This document shows, one piece after another, positions 45,939 through 55,122 of a stretch of DNA of 64,000 nt (within the stretch, counting starts at the first letter, position 1; every line of letters starts with the position of its first letter). The position numbers and the translations under genes were made by a program. The stretch covers positions 50,717 through 114,716 of the forward strand of contig CABQJD010000006.1 of assembly GCA_902464405.1 (NCBI GenBank). Reading direction: 5' to 3'. Under the pieces are notes generated by a model. The model had not been told where the DNA came from and made no database searches. It worked only from the letters and a program-made list of their open reading frames with translations. Source of the stretch: an uncultured Actinomycetaceae bacterium (GTDB lineage Bacteria > Actinomycetota > Actinomycetes > Actinomycetales > Actinomycetaceae).

Positions 45939-46369
45939 ATCTGTTTTAGTTTTATGTGAAAACAGGCTCGCCTATTGATGGTGTCTTGGATATTCCGCGT
46001 TAAGCAGGCATACATTCAACAGAGGTAATTTCTTCTGCGCAGGAAAGCGAGAGCAACGCTGCGCTCTCTACTGGCGCAAAACATCAAGGATTCAATTAGT
46101 AAAAATGCCAATCAACTGCCACCGCACGTCTCTTGAGTGGCTTTTGTTTAAGTGCTTGTTGTTTGCGCTCATTTAGTTTGGCATTTATGTATTGATACGA
46201 ATGTAAGCGCTTCTTTCGGCGCTCCTTTAGATTCCTCGTCTAGTCTATGCTCTGTGGTTTAGCTTTCTAGATCAGCTGCCCAGAGTGGTCATTTCGAGCT
46301 TGAGATATTTAATCTACGCATCTCTAAAGTGATCTATCTCTGCAGTGATCTTAAATACATCGTGCTGCT
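45939..46369. other. Intergenic region without a recognised gene
   Basis: About 430 bases between the terminator of the permease gene and the convergent end of serC. All frames are short; one inverted repeat (GAGAGC-N6-GCGCTCTC, near 46048) is the only structure noticed. Confidence 0.4.
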
Positions 46370-47476
46370 TCAGATGAGGGTTTCGAGGCAGGTGAGAAGA
46401 GCCTGGATATCTTCCACATCAATTGAGGGGAAGGTAGCAATCCTGAATTGGTTGCGCCCGAGAGATCGATATGGGTCAATATCGAAAATTCCCTCCTCGC
46501 GCAGCTTCGCAGATATCTCGGCAGTTGGCACGCTCTGTGCAAAATCAGTTGTCGTCACGCTCACTGAGCGAAACTCTGGATCTGATATGAACGGCGTCGC
46601 TAAGGGGTGGGCTTCAGCCCACTGATACACGGCATCTGAGTTTGCTCTGCACCGAGTTTCCATACCTGCCAGCCCGCCGTTATCCAGCATCCAGTGCACT
46701 TGATTATCAAGCATTGCAAGATTTGCTAGTGAAGGGGTGTTGAGCGTTTGGTCTTTTCGAGAATTATTGACGGCCAGCTGAAGATTCAAAAAATCTGGCA
46801 CCCAGCGTTCGGCTGTGAGGCGCTCAATACGCTCAAGAGCAGCGGGAGAAGCAAATGCTAGCCACAGCCCGCCGTCAGAGCCGAAACATTTTTGCGGAGA
46901 AAAGTAATAGAAATCGACTTGGCTGGCATCAAAACACAGCCCGCCAGCGATACTTGTGCCATCGACGATAGTGAGTGCGCCGTCGTCACCTCCTGAAATC
47001 GGAGCCGTGCCGTAGCGGCGAAGTGGGCTCATTGCGCCAGTGGAGGTTTCGTTATGTGCATAGAGGTAGGCGTCTATTCCTGGTTGAGTGCTGTTGCAGA
47101 TCATCTGCCCGGGTTCAGCTTTTATTACGTCAGTTTTTTCGAGCCAAGGTGCTGCAGAAGCTTCTTTTGCGGCTTTCCCTGAAAATTCTCCGATCACGGC
47201 AGCTTGTGCGCGGCGCTCTATTAGCGCAAATGGAATTGCGTCCCATAGTGCACTGGCACCTCCGTTGCCGAGTAGAATTTCGTATCCTTCGGGGAGCGCA
47301 AACAGCTCGTGCATGCCTTCGCGAATTGAACCCACGATGTTTTTTACTGCCTGTTTGCGGTGCGAAGTGCCGAGAGGGGCAGAAGTGACCGCAGTTACTT
47401 GTGCGCTGCGCACCTTTGATGGGCCGGATCCGAAGCGTCCGTCGTGGGGGAGCTGTTCACGTGAGAAATGTTTCAT
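46370..47476 (-). CDS. serC: Phosphoserine aminotransferase
   Basis: The 368-residue PLP enzyme converts 3-phosphohydroxypyruvate to phosphoserine in serine synthesis. It is of the actinobacterial SerC type: FGSGPSKVR near the start, LLGNGGASALWDAIPFALI, AHNETSTGAMSPLRR, VDGTSIAGG and the PLP-lysine motif FYYFSPQKCFGSDGGLWLA. Normal length. Divergent from dtxR. Confidence 0.94.
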   Translation of the reverse strand: MKHFSREQLPHDGRFGSGPSKVRSAQVTAVTSAPLGTSHRKQAVKNIVGSIREGMHELFALPEGYEILLGNGGASALWDAIPFALIERRAQAAVIGEFSGKAAKEASAAPWLEKTDVIKAEPGQMICNSTQPGIDAYLYAHNETSTGAMSPLRRYGTAPISGGDDGALTIVDGTSIAGGLCFDASQVDFYYFSPQKCFGSDGGLWLAFASPAALERIERLTAERWVPDFLNLQLAVNNSRKDQTLNTPSLANLAMLDNQVHWMLDNGGLAGMETRCRANSDAVYQWAEAHPLATPFISDPEFRSVSVTTTDFAQSVPTAEISAKLREEGIFDIDPYRSLGRNQFRIATFPSIDVEDIQALLTCLETLI

Positions 47477-47674
47477 AAGCTAAGTATCGCACGGCTTTAG
47501 CGATAGTGGTTTGTGTGTTCATTAGGGGCGCGTTTGTGTTGTGAATTTATTGTGCAGAGTTTGGGTGATTCTTTTTGTTTTCTTGTTCTCTTTTGGTTCA
47601 GCCTGCAGGCAGCGTTTTCTCCTCATATAATAAATGTAAGTGCGTTATGTGCGCTGGCGTGGAAAGGGAATCGC

Positions 47675-48388
47675 ATGAGCGGGAATTTGATTGATACTGC
47701 AGAGATGTATCTAAAAACAGTTTATGAACTGGAAGAGGATGGAATTCCTGCGCTGCGTGCCAGAATTGTCGATCGTCTCGGGCAAAGTGGACCTACTGTG
47801 AGTGAGACGGTTGCTCGTTTGGAACGTGACGGTTTGCTGCACGTAGGAGCTGGGCGGAAAATTCACTTTACAAACGAGGGCTTTGCTCGCGCAGAGGGTG
47901 TGATGCGTCGGCATCGGCTTGCGGAATGCCTGCTGCATAATGTGATCGGATTAGACTGGGCGAGTGTTCATGATGAAGCGTGCCGTTGGGAACACGTAGT
48001 GAGTGACGATGTGGCTGATAGAATCGAGGTTCTGCTGAATTTTCCTGAGCGTGATCCTTTTGGGAATCCTATTCCAGGTAAGCGCGATCCTGGAGAGTGT
48101 GCTACTGAGTTGAATGTGAGTGACGTTGCAGTCACGGGTCTGCGCTCCTTAGGAGATATAGCCCGTTCGTATCCAGATACTAATGGCGAAAAGACTTTTG
48201 AAATTGCTCGATTTTCTGAACGGGTGCAGTGTGAGCCTGGTGATCTTCAGCAGTTTGAATCTGCAGGGCTTCTTATTGGTGCGAGCGTGAATGTGATTGA
48301 TTGTGGCGATCAAGAGGTGTGTGTTTCTATTGCTGGGGTAGAGCTGTATATACCGCTTGTGGTTGCTGATGGTATCTACGTGAGATAA
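47675..48388 (+). CDS. dtxR: DtxR/IdeR-family iron-dependent repressor
   Basis: The 237-residue protein has all three domains. The helix-turn-helix start (LIDTAEMYLKTVYELEEDG...QSGPTVSETVARLERDGLL) carries the Met ligand near residue 10. The dimerisation domain has the metal ligands in MRRHRLAECLLHNVIGLDWASVHDEACRWEHVVSDDV (His, Glu, His, Cys, Glu, His). A C-terminal SH3/FeoA-like domain ends YIPLVVADGIYVR. ATG 47675 with GGAAAGGGAA upstream; the longer frame is not conserved. It is the likely repressor for the DtxR box at 19750-19768 in this window. Confidence 0.93.
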   Translation: MSGNLIDTAEMYLKTVYELEEDGIPALRARIVDRLGQSGPTVSETVARLERDGLLHVGAGRKIHFTNEGFARAEGVMRRHRLAECLLHNVIGLDWASVHDEACRWEHVVSDDVADRIEVLLNFPERDPFGNPIPGKRDPGECATELNVSDVAVTGLRSLGDIARSYPDTNGEKTFEIARFSERVQCEPGDLQQFESAGLLIGASVNVIDCGDQEVCVSIAGVELYIPLVVADGIYVR

Positions 48389-48507
48389 TTAACCGTTATT
48401 AAATCGTGACAAATCGTTATTGCGTGTTTATACTTGTGTGTGGGCGTTGAATTTCGGTTCGCGAATGATACGCACAAGTCAGTATCCCGAGAGTTTCTGG
48501 AGAATCG

Positions 48508-49206
48508 ATGGGCAAACACTCGATCGTCACACAGACACAAGGTTTCATTGGAACCCCAGCCTTTAGAGCTATTGCAACCGCAACAGCCGCAGGCAGTTTC
48601 TTTGGAATTGGAACGACGGTGGCAGTGGCTGCACCTCAGGCAGACGATTCGAGTGTTCGTGCTCCAAAAGCTGTTGCTGCGACTGTTAATTTAGCTGCTG
48701 ATACTGACGCGAAAGCTGCAGCTGAAGCTGCTGCAGAGGGTTCGCAAGCTTCTTCTGGTTGGACGTTCAATGTGGCAACGGCTGAGGTTAAAGAGGCTTC
48801 TGCTCAAACGGAGAGTTCACAAGCTAAAGCTGAGAGTACTTTTACCTATCAGCCAGTGCCTGATAATGGCACTCTCGGAGAGCGTATTGTTGGCACTGCT
48901 CGCCAAGGAATTGGTGTTCCGTATGTGTGGGGTGGGTCTACTCCTGCAGGTTGGGATTGCTCTGGTTTTGTGATGTGGACTTTAGGGCAGCTTGGTATTT
49001 CTGTTTCTCATGGCGCAGATTCGATTGCTACGCAATTTACGCAGATTCCAGCATCCGAGGCGCAGCCTGGAGATCTTGTGTGGTGGCCAGGGCAGCATAT
49101 TGCTGTATATGCAGGTGATGGAATGATTATCGGAGCGCAGGATTACGGTATTGGTACTGTGCATACGCCGCTTTATGGAAGCTACAGTTTCGTGCGTGTT
49201 TCTTGA
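48508..49206 (+). CDS. Secreted NlpC/P60 peptidoglycan endopeptidase
   Basis: The 232-residue precursor has an N-terminal export signal (about residues 1-42, SFFGIGTTVAVAA), an Ala/Glu/Ser-rich linker and a C-terminal NlpC/P60 domain: YVWGGSTPAGWDCSGFVMWTLGQLG with the catalytic Cys (about residue 151), and GDLVWWPGQHIAVYAGDGMIIGA with the catalytic His. It cleaves D-Glu-diaminoacid links in wall peptides during cell separation or turnover. No ydaO-type riboswitch was recognised in the 120-base leader. Confidence 0.92.
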   Translation: MGKHSIVTQTQGFIGTPAFRAIATATAAGSFFGIGTTVAVAAPQADDSSVRAPKAVAATVNLAADTDAKAAAEAAAEGSQASSGWTFNVATAEVKEASAQTESSQAKAESTFTYQPVPDNGTLGERIVGTARQGIGVPYVWGGSTPAGWDCSGFVMWTLGQLGISVSHGADSIATQFTQIPASEAQPGDLVWWPGQHIAVYAGDGMIIGAQDYGIGTVHTPLYGSYSFVRVS

Positions 49207-49307
49207 TTTTGTTTGAAAAGAGCTGAGCTTGTACTCGGCTCTTTTTCTTTTTCTCTGCGATCTATTAAGGTAGTGGAGCAAGTATTTTGTGCATTGTGCA
49301 TATGTAA

Positions 49308-49383
49308 GCCCTCGTAGCTCAGGGGATAGAGCACCGCTCTCCTAAAGCGGGTGTCGGACGTTCGAATCGTCTCGGGGGCACCA
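49308..49383 (+). tRNA. tRNA-Arg (anticodon CCT), CCA encoded
   Basis: Acceptor stem GCCCTCG/CGGGGGC, D-arm GCTCAGGGGATAGAGC, anticodon stem CCGCT/AGCGG with loop CTCCTAA, T-arm GACGTTCGAATCGTC. The anticodon CCT reads AGG. The encoded CCA (49381-49383) is at the same time the start of the tandem repeat array that follows. Confidence 0.95.
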
Positions 49384-49727
49384 CGAGGAGATTTTTGATC
49401 CGAGAGCTTGCTCTCGTGATCAAAAATCGACGAAGTGGTGTGCAACTGCGAGCGTTGCGAGTGGTTGCGTGCACCACGAGGTGTTGTTGAGTGTGCTCTC
49501 GTGATCAAAAATCGACGAAGTGGTGTGCAACTGTGAGTGTTGCGAGTGGTTGCGTGCACCGCGAGGTGTTGTTGAGTGTGCTCTCGTGATCAAAAATCGA
49601 CGAAGTGGTGCGCAACTACGAGTGTTGTGAGTGGTTGCGTGCACCGCGAGGTGTTGTTGAGTGTGCTTTCGTGATCGAAAATCGACGATGTGGTGTGCAA
49701 CTGTGAGTGTTGTGAGTGGTTGCGTGC
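49379..49727. repeat. 85-bp tandem repeat array (four copies) starting in the tRNA-Arg 3' end
   Basis: Copies start at 49379 (93-bp variant), 49472, 49557 and 49642, each with CACC(A/G)CGAG, and end in GTGGTTGCGTG before a partial fifth start at 49727. The first copy forms a long nested hairpin (GATTTTTGATC, GAGAGC-tt-GCTCTC, GATCAAAAATC, closed by CCAC/GTGG); later copies keep the right arm. No credible gene is present up to 49836. Confidence 0.85.
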
Positions 49728-49836
49728 CATTTGCTATTGATTCTTTTGTGTAATTATTTAAGAATAGTTGTTTAGATTTTGAAGGTGTGCGGCGTGGGAG
49801 TTTCTCATTGTGCCAAAAGAAAAGTACGGTTGAATC

Positions 49837-52800
49837 GTGAGTTTTCTGTTTAGACGTAATAAAGATACAGATGATTCGGATATGTCGTCGGTGCACCCAA
49901 CTGATAGTGCGCTCAAGTTTAACGGCTCTGCGTCTGAGGAGGTAACTATGCCTGAGCAGGCGGAGCAGATGCATGAAGCTGATGTGCGGCGCTGGAGGGC
50001 ATCTGGCGCTGAATCGGAGACTCGGCAGAGGCAGACGGCTCGCGCTATTTCTCAAGCGTACAGTGCTTGGCATACTGAGCTTATGCATAAGGATCGCAGC
50101 GGCGTCACTCCTCAGGAGCTTGGCGCTGTAACTGTTGATCTAACTCACGTTCACCCCACGGGTTCTGCCCTTTTCTATTCGGGGAAATCTACTCTTTTAA
50201 GCTCGCTTATACGTGAGGAAAAATCTTTTGAACGTGCGGCAGGGCAGCTGCTCAAATTGCGTACTTTGGTTGATCGGCTCAAAGATTCTTATGGCTATGC
50301 AAGTTTGGGGCTTTCTATTGGTGTGGCTTCGTGGGAAGTTTCAGATTCGCAGAGCGCAAGCATTGACTCTTTGGGTACGAGTTCCGATCCAGCGAGCACT
50401 GATCCAGTGAGTACTGCTCCAGCGAGCACTGATTCGAAGCCAGCACGTACGCGCTCTTGCCCGATTTTGATGCGATCTGTTGCTGTTGATTTTCTCCCTG
50501 ATGGAGATGCTCGCCTCAAACTTTCTCGTTCTATATCGATTGCTCCAGAATTTCGGGCTGCGATGCTTGGTGTGGGCGCCCATCGGCAGGAGCTTGATCG
50601 TTTGCAGGCTTTTGCTGATTCTGTGACTGATGCCGATCTTATTTTGCCTAAAGCGGTAGAGCTTGGGCGTACCTATACGAGAGGATATTCTCAGGAAGCA
50701 GCTGTGCGCTTAGGGTGCTGTGTGCATCCAGCTGAGAGTATGGTTCGCGATCTTGAAGCAATGAGAGTGCATATTGAGCAGTCGGGAGTTTTGGCTGCAC
50801 TTGCCGGAGATGAGCGCGTTAAGGAGCTGACGTCTGCGCCGCTTCCTCTTGGAAATCCAGAAGATCGTCTGCCGGAGGTTGAACGAGGAGTAGGGGATCG
50901 TGACGTCGATGAGTTGCGCATTGTGGAGGCTGTGGCGTCTGGGCGTTCGCTAGTTATCGACGCTGCGCCAGGTACGCAGCGTTTGGGGACGATTGTTTCA
51001 ATCGCAGCTGATGCTGCAGCGTCTGGGCGTTCGGTGCTGATTGTGCCTGCACATTCGGCTGGGGGAGCTGCTATTGAGCGCGAATTCTACGCTGCTGGAG
51101 CCGGCGATTTGGTGGTGAACTTTTGGAATAATTCTGACGTCTCTTATCGCATTCGCACAGGGTTGCGTTTAGATAAACCATCGATAGATCGCACGCATAT
51201 TTTGAGCGAGCGTAAAGAGCTGGTTGATACCCGTCAGAAGATTTCTACTTTTGTAAATGATTTGCATCGCACGGATCCTGAGTGGGGAGTTTCTGTGCAT
51301 GATCTGCTTGAAAATCTGGCAGAGCTGACGCAGGGGGAGAATAGGCCGCAAACTCGTGTGCGTTTCACTCAGGAGAATATCCGTAAAATTCATGATTATG
51401 GTTTTGATGAGACTGAATCGGATTTGCTGCGCGCTGCTGAGCTAGGTGTGTTTGATGGCACCTATGGTGAATCATTGTGGCTTACGTCGTTAGTGAGCAG
51501 TAAAGATGAGGTGAGCGCCGCGCTTTCTCTTGTGCACGCATTAAGTGCTAGCACTGTGCCTGAGGCTATTGAGATTGTGCATTCTGTGAGTGAAAATGTG
51601 GGGTTGCTTCCAGCGCATACGCCGCGAGAATGGTTTGAGCAGCTGGAGATGCTGAAAGGTATTGCGCAGAGTCTCGATACTTTTTTGCCAAAGATTTTTG
51701 AACAGTCTGCGCAAGATATGGTGATTGCGACTGCCGAAAAAGATTGGCGGGATGCTCAGGGCTATATGATGAAGAACTCCGAGCGCAGACTTATTCTCAG
51801 GCAAGCTAAAGATTTGCTTCGCCCAGGTGCTGCTCCTGAAAATCTTCATGAGGAACTCGTGCTGGTTCAAGAGCGTCAGGAATTGTGGCGCACATATTCG
51901 AAAGATGGTGGCTGGCCGATTTTACCTCCTAGTTTTGCCCAGATTGAGGCTCAAAGTGAGGTTTTGCGCGATCAGCTTGAGCAGCTTTCCGAATTTTTCG
52001 ATGGCACGAATTTTCTTTCTATGCCGTGGCAGCAAATTTCAAGTTCTCTTGCGCAGCTGGAGGCCGAGGAAGAGCGAGTAGATACTCTTGCGGAACGCAA
52101 CACTCTCTTCGCTTCTTTGAAAGCTCTAGGTTTGTCTGTTTTTATTGATGACGTTAAGGCGAGAAACGTCACGAGCGGGAATCTTTCTGCCGAGTTCAGG
52201 CTTGCGTGTACGTCGTCTGTGTTTGAGCAGTTGATGCTCACTTCTCCAATTTTGGCGAGTTTAGGGCCTCGCGATATTACGAATCTTTTGGGCAGGCTTC
52301 GAGAGCTTGATCGAGCGCATACGGAGGCATTGGCATTGCCTGTTAGCGTGGCAGCTATTTCGCAGATGCGCACATTTGCTCGTGCTCATCGTGATGCTAC
52401 GCTCAGTTTAGATGCGATGCTGGCTCGTGGGGATTCGGTTTCTTTGAAAGAGGCGATTGCTACGTATCCGCGAATTACTCAGCTTTCGCGTCCAGTTTGG
52501 ATTATGCCAGCTGGTTTGGCTGCAGAGTTTTTGCCTGCTTCTGCTTGGGCTGACGTCTGTATTCTTGACGCTGCTCCAGACGTTTCGATGGCATCGATTG
52601 CGGCGGTCGCTATGCGTGGTCGGCAAGTTGTTGTGGTTGGAGATATTCGCCGTGCACAGCTTGCAGAGGGTGACGAGGAGGCATTGCCTCACGATTCAGA
52701 AAATTTCTTTGCGGATTCGCAAGATAAAGAATATATGCACAGTAACGAGCATAAAGAAAATATGCGTGAAGATGACGATGCTGAAAATGTGGCGATTCCT

Positions 52801-54396
52801 TCGCGTGCTATTTCTGCTTTTGCTCAAGTTCTTCCTGTGCTGGAGCTTCCTACGAACCGTGTGCAGCTCAATGAGATCACGGCAGTGGCGTTGGCTGAGT
52901 GCGGTTATCGCGGTGTCTATTGCCCGATTCCTGCTACGCCTATGCGCCAAAATACGCGCCTTGTGTTTGTGGATGGTCGAGGTATGCCGAGCGTTGGCGG
53001 TGATGGCGCTGTTGAGAGTACGAGCGCAGAAGTTGCGGCTGTTATTGATGCGATTGTTGATCATGCTTTGGATTATCCAGAGCGTTCGTTGGCTGTTGTT
53101 GCGGCTAATGGGCGTCATGCAAGCCGTATTAGGGAAGAGTTTAATAAAGAGTTGGCGCGTTCTGCTGTGCTTGCTGAGTTTGTGCAGAGGCACACACTTG
53201 AGCCGTTCATCATTACAGATGTGACGCAAGCTGATGGTGTCAATCGAGATCATGTGATTCTTTCTGTTGGTTTTGGCAAGACTCTTTATGGGCGGACGCT
53301 GCACTCTTTCGGAGTGCTCGCTACTACGCGAGGGTTCCTTGGTCTTGTGGATGCGATGGAATCTTCGCGCGATAATTTGACGATTATCAGCTCGCTCACT
53401 CCTGATGATTTGCGCAGTATTCGCCTTTCTGCTCCTGGGCCGCAGTTCTTAGGGCGAGTGCTGGAGGCTGCTGAGCGTGGATTTGAATCGAACGCGGCAG
53501 GTGAGCAGGCAACGCAAGAAACTCCGCTTATTGCTGATTTGGCTGCGCGTTTGCAGATGCTTGGCTGGCAAACTGCCACTAACTATGGCTATCCAGGGTC
53601 GAGCAGAATTCCGTTAGTTGCTGGAAGTTCAGATATTCCTAGCACGTGGGCAGTTGCTGTATTGCTTGACGATGCCGAATACGTGAGTGAGCAGTCGCTG
53701 CGGCGGCGCGATCGCCATAGAATCGAGGCCTATGAGCGGGCAGGTTGGGCTGTTTTCCAGACGTATTCCACGTCGTTATTTATTGATCCAGCAGGGCAGG
53801 CTCAAGCAATTGCATACGAACTGGAGCAGATATGCCACAAGGCATCGAAACCTTCGGGGGGTGAAAATGTTGCAGAATCGCAGCAGCTTCCTCCTTTAGC
53901 GCTTGCAGGGGTGAAAGATGCGAGTGGTGTGGCAGATGCAGGCGGAGCAAACGTTTCGAGCAGTGCAGCCGTTCTTTCGAGCGGCGCGGTCGTCACGTCA
54001 TCTCGAGCTGCTCAAGATTTCGCTAAGCCGAAAGAGCGCGGACCTCGCCCAGAGATTTCGGTAGGGCTTTCACTAGTGGCTTATTCGGACGATGAGTTGG
54101 GCGATGTGCTTAAGTGGATTGCATCAGATGGTGTGCCGCGCACTGAAGTGCAATGGCGAGAGGAATTGCGCGCTGAGCTGGGTATTGTGAGTAAAGGCGA
54201 GCAGATAGATCTCGTTCTTGGGGCGGTGGTCGCTCGTTCAGGACTGCCTGTTTTGCCTGTAGCTGATAATGCTGGTAATGAGGGAGCAGCAGTGCGTACA
54301 GAATCTGCTGATAAGCCTGTGCATGAAGAGCCTGTGTGCGAGGGGCTAGCGGATAGTGAATCTGTTGAGCGCCCTATCCAACTTCCAGATTTGTAG
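49837..54396 (+). CDS. Very large superfamily-1 helicase-like protein with degenerate ATPase motifs and nuclease-like C-terminal domain
   Basis: The 1519-residue protein has the plan of DNA2/NAM7-like helicases with an MTES_1575/Vsr-like endonuclease domain. The Walker A region at about 372-382 reads DAAPGTQRLGT, lacking the Gly-Lys-Thr; motif II at about 907 reads VCILDAAPDVS, lacking the DE pair; motif III-like VVVVGDIRRAQL, and later motifs (ADGVNRDHVILSVGFGKT, LATTRGFLGLVDAMESS) remain recognisable. At about 1230-1330 LQMLGWQ...LRRRDRHRIEAYERAGWAVFQTYSTSLFIDP is the restriction-endonuclease-like fold. The frame is fully open with biased codon use, so the protein is made, but ATP hydrolysis is unlikely. 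GTG start. Confidence 0.7.
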   Translation: MSFLFRRNKDTDDSDMSSVHPTDSALKFNGSASEEVTMPEQAEQMHEADVRRWRASGAESETRQRQTARAISQAYSAWHTELMHKDRSGVTPQELGAVTVDLTHVHPTGSALFYSGKSTLLSSLIREEKSFERAAGQLLKLRTLVDRLKDSYGYASLGLSIGVASWEVSDSQSASIDSLGTSSDPASTDPVSTAPASTDSKPARTRSCPILMRSVAVDFLPDGDARLKLSRSISIAPEFRAAMLGVGAHRQELDRLQAFADSVTDADLILPKAVELGRTYTRGYSQEAAVRLGCCVHPAESMVRDLEAMRVHIEQSGVLAALAGDERVKELTSAPLPLGNPEDRLPEVERGVGDRDVDELRIVEAVASGRSLVIDAAPGTQRLGTIVSIAADAAASGRSVLIVPAHSAGGAAIEREFYAAGAGDLVVNFWNNSDVSYRIRTGLRLDKPSIDRTHILSERKELVDTRQKISTFVNDLHRTDPEWGVSVHDLLENLAELTQGENRPQTRVRFTQENIRKIHDYGFDETESDLLRAAELGVFDGTYGESLWLTSLVSSKDEVSAALSLVHALSASTVPEAIEIVHSVSENVGLLPAHTPREWFEQLEMLKGIAQSLDTFLPKIFEQSAQDMVIATAEKDWRDAQGYMMKNSERRLILRQAKDLLRPGAAPENLHEELVLVQERQELWRTYSKDGGWPILPPSFAQIEAQSEVLRDQLEQLSEFFDGTNFLSMPWQQISSSLAQLEAEEERVDTLAERNTLFASLKALGLSVFIDDVKARNVTSGNLSAEFRLACTSSVFEQLMLTSPILASLGPRDITNLLGRLRELDRAHTEALALPVSVAAISQMRTFARAHRDATLSLDAMLARGDSVSLKEAIATYPRITQLSRPVWIMPAGLAAEFLPASAWADVCILDAAPDVSMASIAAVAMRGRQVVVVGDIRRAQLAEGDEEALPHDSENFFADSQDKEYMHSNEHKENMREDDDAENVAIPSRAISAFAQVLPVLELPTNRVQLNEITAVALAECGYRGVYCPIPATPMRQNTRLVFVDGRGMPSVGGDGAVESTSAEVAAVIDAIVDHALDYPERSLAVVAANGRHASRIREEFNKELARSAVLAEFVQRHTLEPFIITDVTQADGVNRDHVILSVGFGKTLYGRTLHSFGVLATTRGFLGLVDAMESSRDNLTIISSLTPDDLRSIRLSAPGPQFLGRVLEAAERGFESNAAGEQATQETPLIADLAARLQMLGWQTATNYGYPGSSRIPLVAGSSDIPSTWAVAVLLDDAEYVSEQSLRRRDRHRIEAYERAGWAVFQTYSTSLFIDPAGQAQAIAYELEQICHKASKPSGGENVAESQQLPPLALAGVKDASGVADAGGANVSSSAAVLSSGAVVTSSRAAQDFAKPKERGPRPEISVGLSLVAYSDDELGDVLKWIASDGVPRTEVQWREELRAELGIVSKGEQIDLVLGAVVARSGLPVLPVADNAGNEGAAVRTESADKPVHEEPVCEGLADSESVERPIQLPDL

Positions 54397-54413
54397 CGAG
54401 AAAGGGAAGCTGA

Positions 54414-54632
54414 GTGGTGAAAAAGCCTGGTAGGCGTGTGATTTCTCTTTCTCGCGTAGATCGAGAGCGTTTGGAGCGTGGGGAGATTTCTTCACCTGAG
54501 GAAGCATTCAAGCAATACGATGCCCCCACGGTTGTACCGCAGGGGCATTCGTCCAACGCTGATGAGAAGCCTCTTAGCCTGTTTGAGAAGGATATTCTTG
54601 AAAATATTCCGCCTCATTTTGGCAAAATCTGA
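54414..54632 (+). CDS. Small hypothetical protein
   Basis: The 72-residue hydrophilic protein begins 17 bases after the helicase-like gene (GTG 54414 or 54417, GGGAAG upstream). It is basic at first (KKPGRRVISLSRVDRERLERGE) and acidic at the end (LSLFEKDILENIPPHFGKI). No family was recognised; the tight spacing suggests co-expression with the upstream gene. Confidence 0.65.
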   Translation: MVKKPGRRVISLSRVDRERLERGEISSPEEAFKQYDAPTVVPQGHSSNADEKPLSLFEKDILENIPPHFGKI

Positions 54633-54643
54633 TAGAGGCTTAG

Positions 54644-55039
54644 TTAGTTTTTCTTGAGCAGGTCACGGATTTCAGTGAGAAGAAGAACGTCGTCTGGAGT
54701 CGTGACTTCTTCTTCAACTTTTTCGCCAGTTGCTTTCGCTGTCTGCGCCTCGCGCAGTTTGTTCATGGGAAGTACGATGCAAAAATATAGTGCGAAAGCG
54801 ATAAGGAAGAAATTGACGATAGCTGTGATAATTGTACCTGGCTGAATTGGGTCGGAGCCGTTAATCGAGAACTGTAAAAAAGTATCGAAGTTTGGCTGCC
54901 CTGCGAGAGCACCGATAACGCCCATAATCACGTTGGTGACGGCGGTGACGATTGGCGCAAATGCGCTGCCGATAATGACGCCAACGGCAAGTTCAATCAC
55001 GTTGCCGCGAGAAATGAAATCTTTGAATCCCTGAATCAT
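54644..55039 (-). CDS. mscL: Large-conductance mechanosensitive channel
   Basis: The 131-residue protein is a standard MscL: the N-terminal amphipathic helix and first membrane helix (GFKDFISRGNVIELAVGVIIGSAFAPIVTAV), a short periplasmic loop, a second helix (ITAIVNFFLIAFALYFCIVLPMNKL) and the charged C-terminal bundle (LLTEIRDLLKKN). It opens under strong membrane tension to release solutes in osmotic downshock. ATG 55039 with GAAAGGAA upstream. Confidence 0.96.
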   Translation of the reverse strand: MIQGFKDFISRGNVIELAVGVIIGSAFAPIVTAVTNVIMGVIGALAGQPNFDTFLQFSINGSDPIQPGTIITAIVNFFLIAFALYFCIVLPMNKLREAQTAKATGEKVEEEVTTPDDVLLLTEIRDLLKKN

Positions 55040-55122
55040 AGGGTGTTCCTTTCATAGAAGTATTGTGTGATTCGGCATTGTGCGATGCCAAGGCGCGTAT
55101 GAGCTGGTTCGTTCAACGCGGC

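Noticed and set aside
48389..48507. Cyclic di-AMP (ydaO-type) riboswitch before the NlpC/P60 gene
   Set aside because: The gap is too short and I could not find the conserved core; expected only because of the gene family.
49379..49727. CRISPR array
   Set aside because: The units are contiguous 85-bp tandem copies without unique spacers, and no cas genes are present.
49182..50088. Minus-strand open frames over the tandem repeat array
   Set aside because: They repeat with the 85-bp unit, have no ribosome sites and overlap the tRNA and the helicase-like gene; composition effect only.
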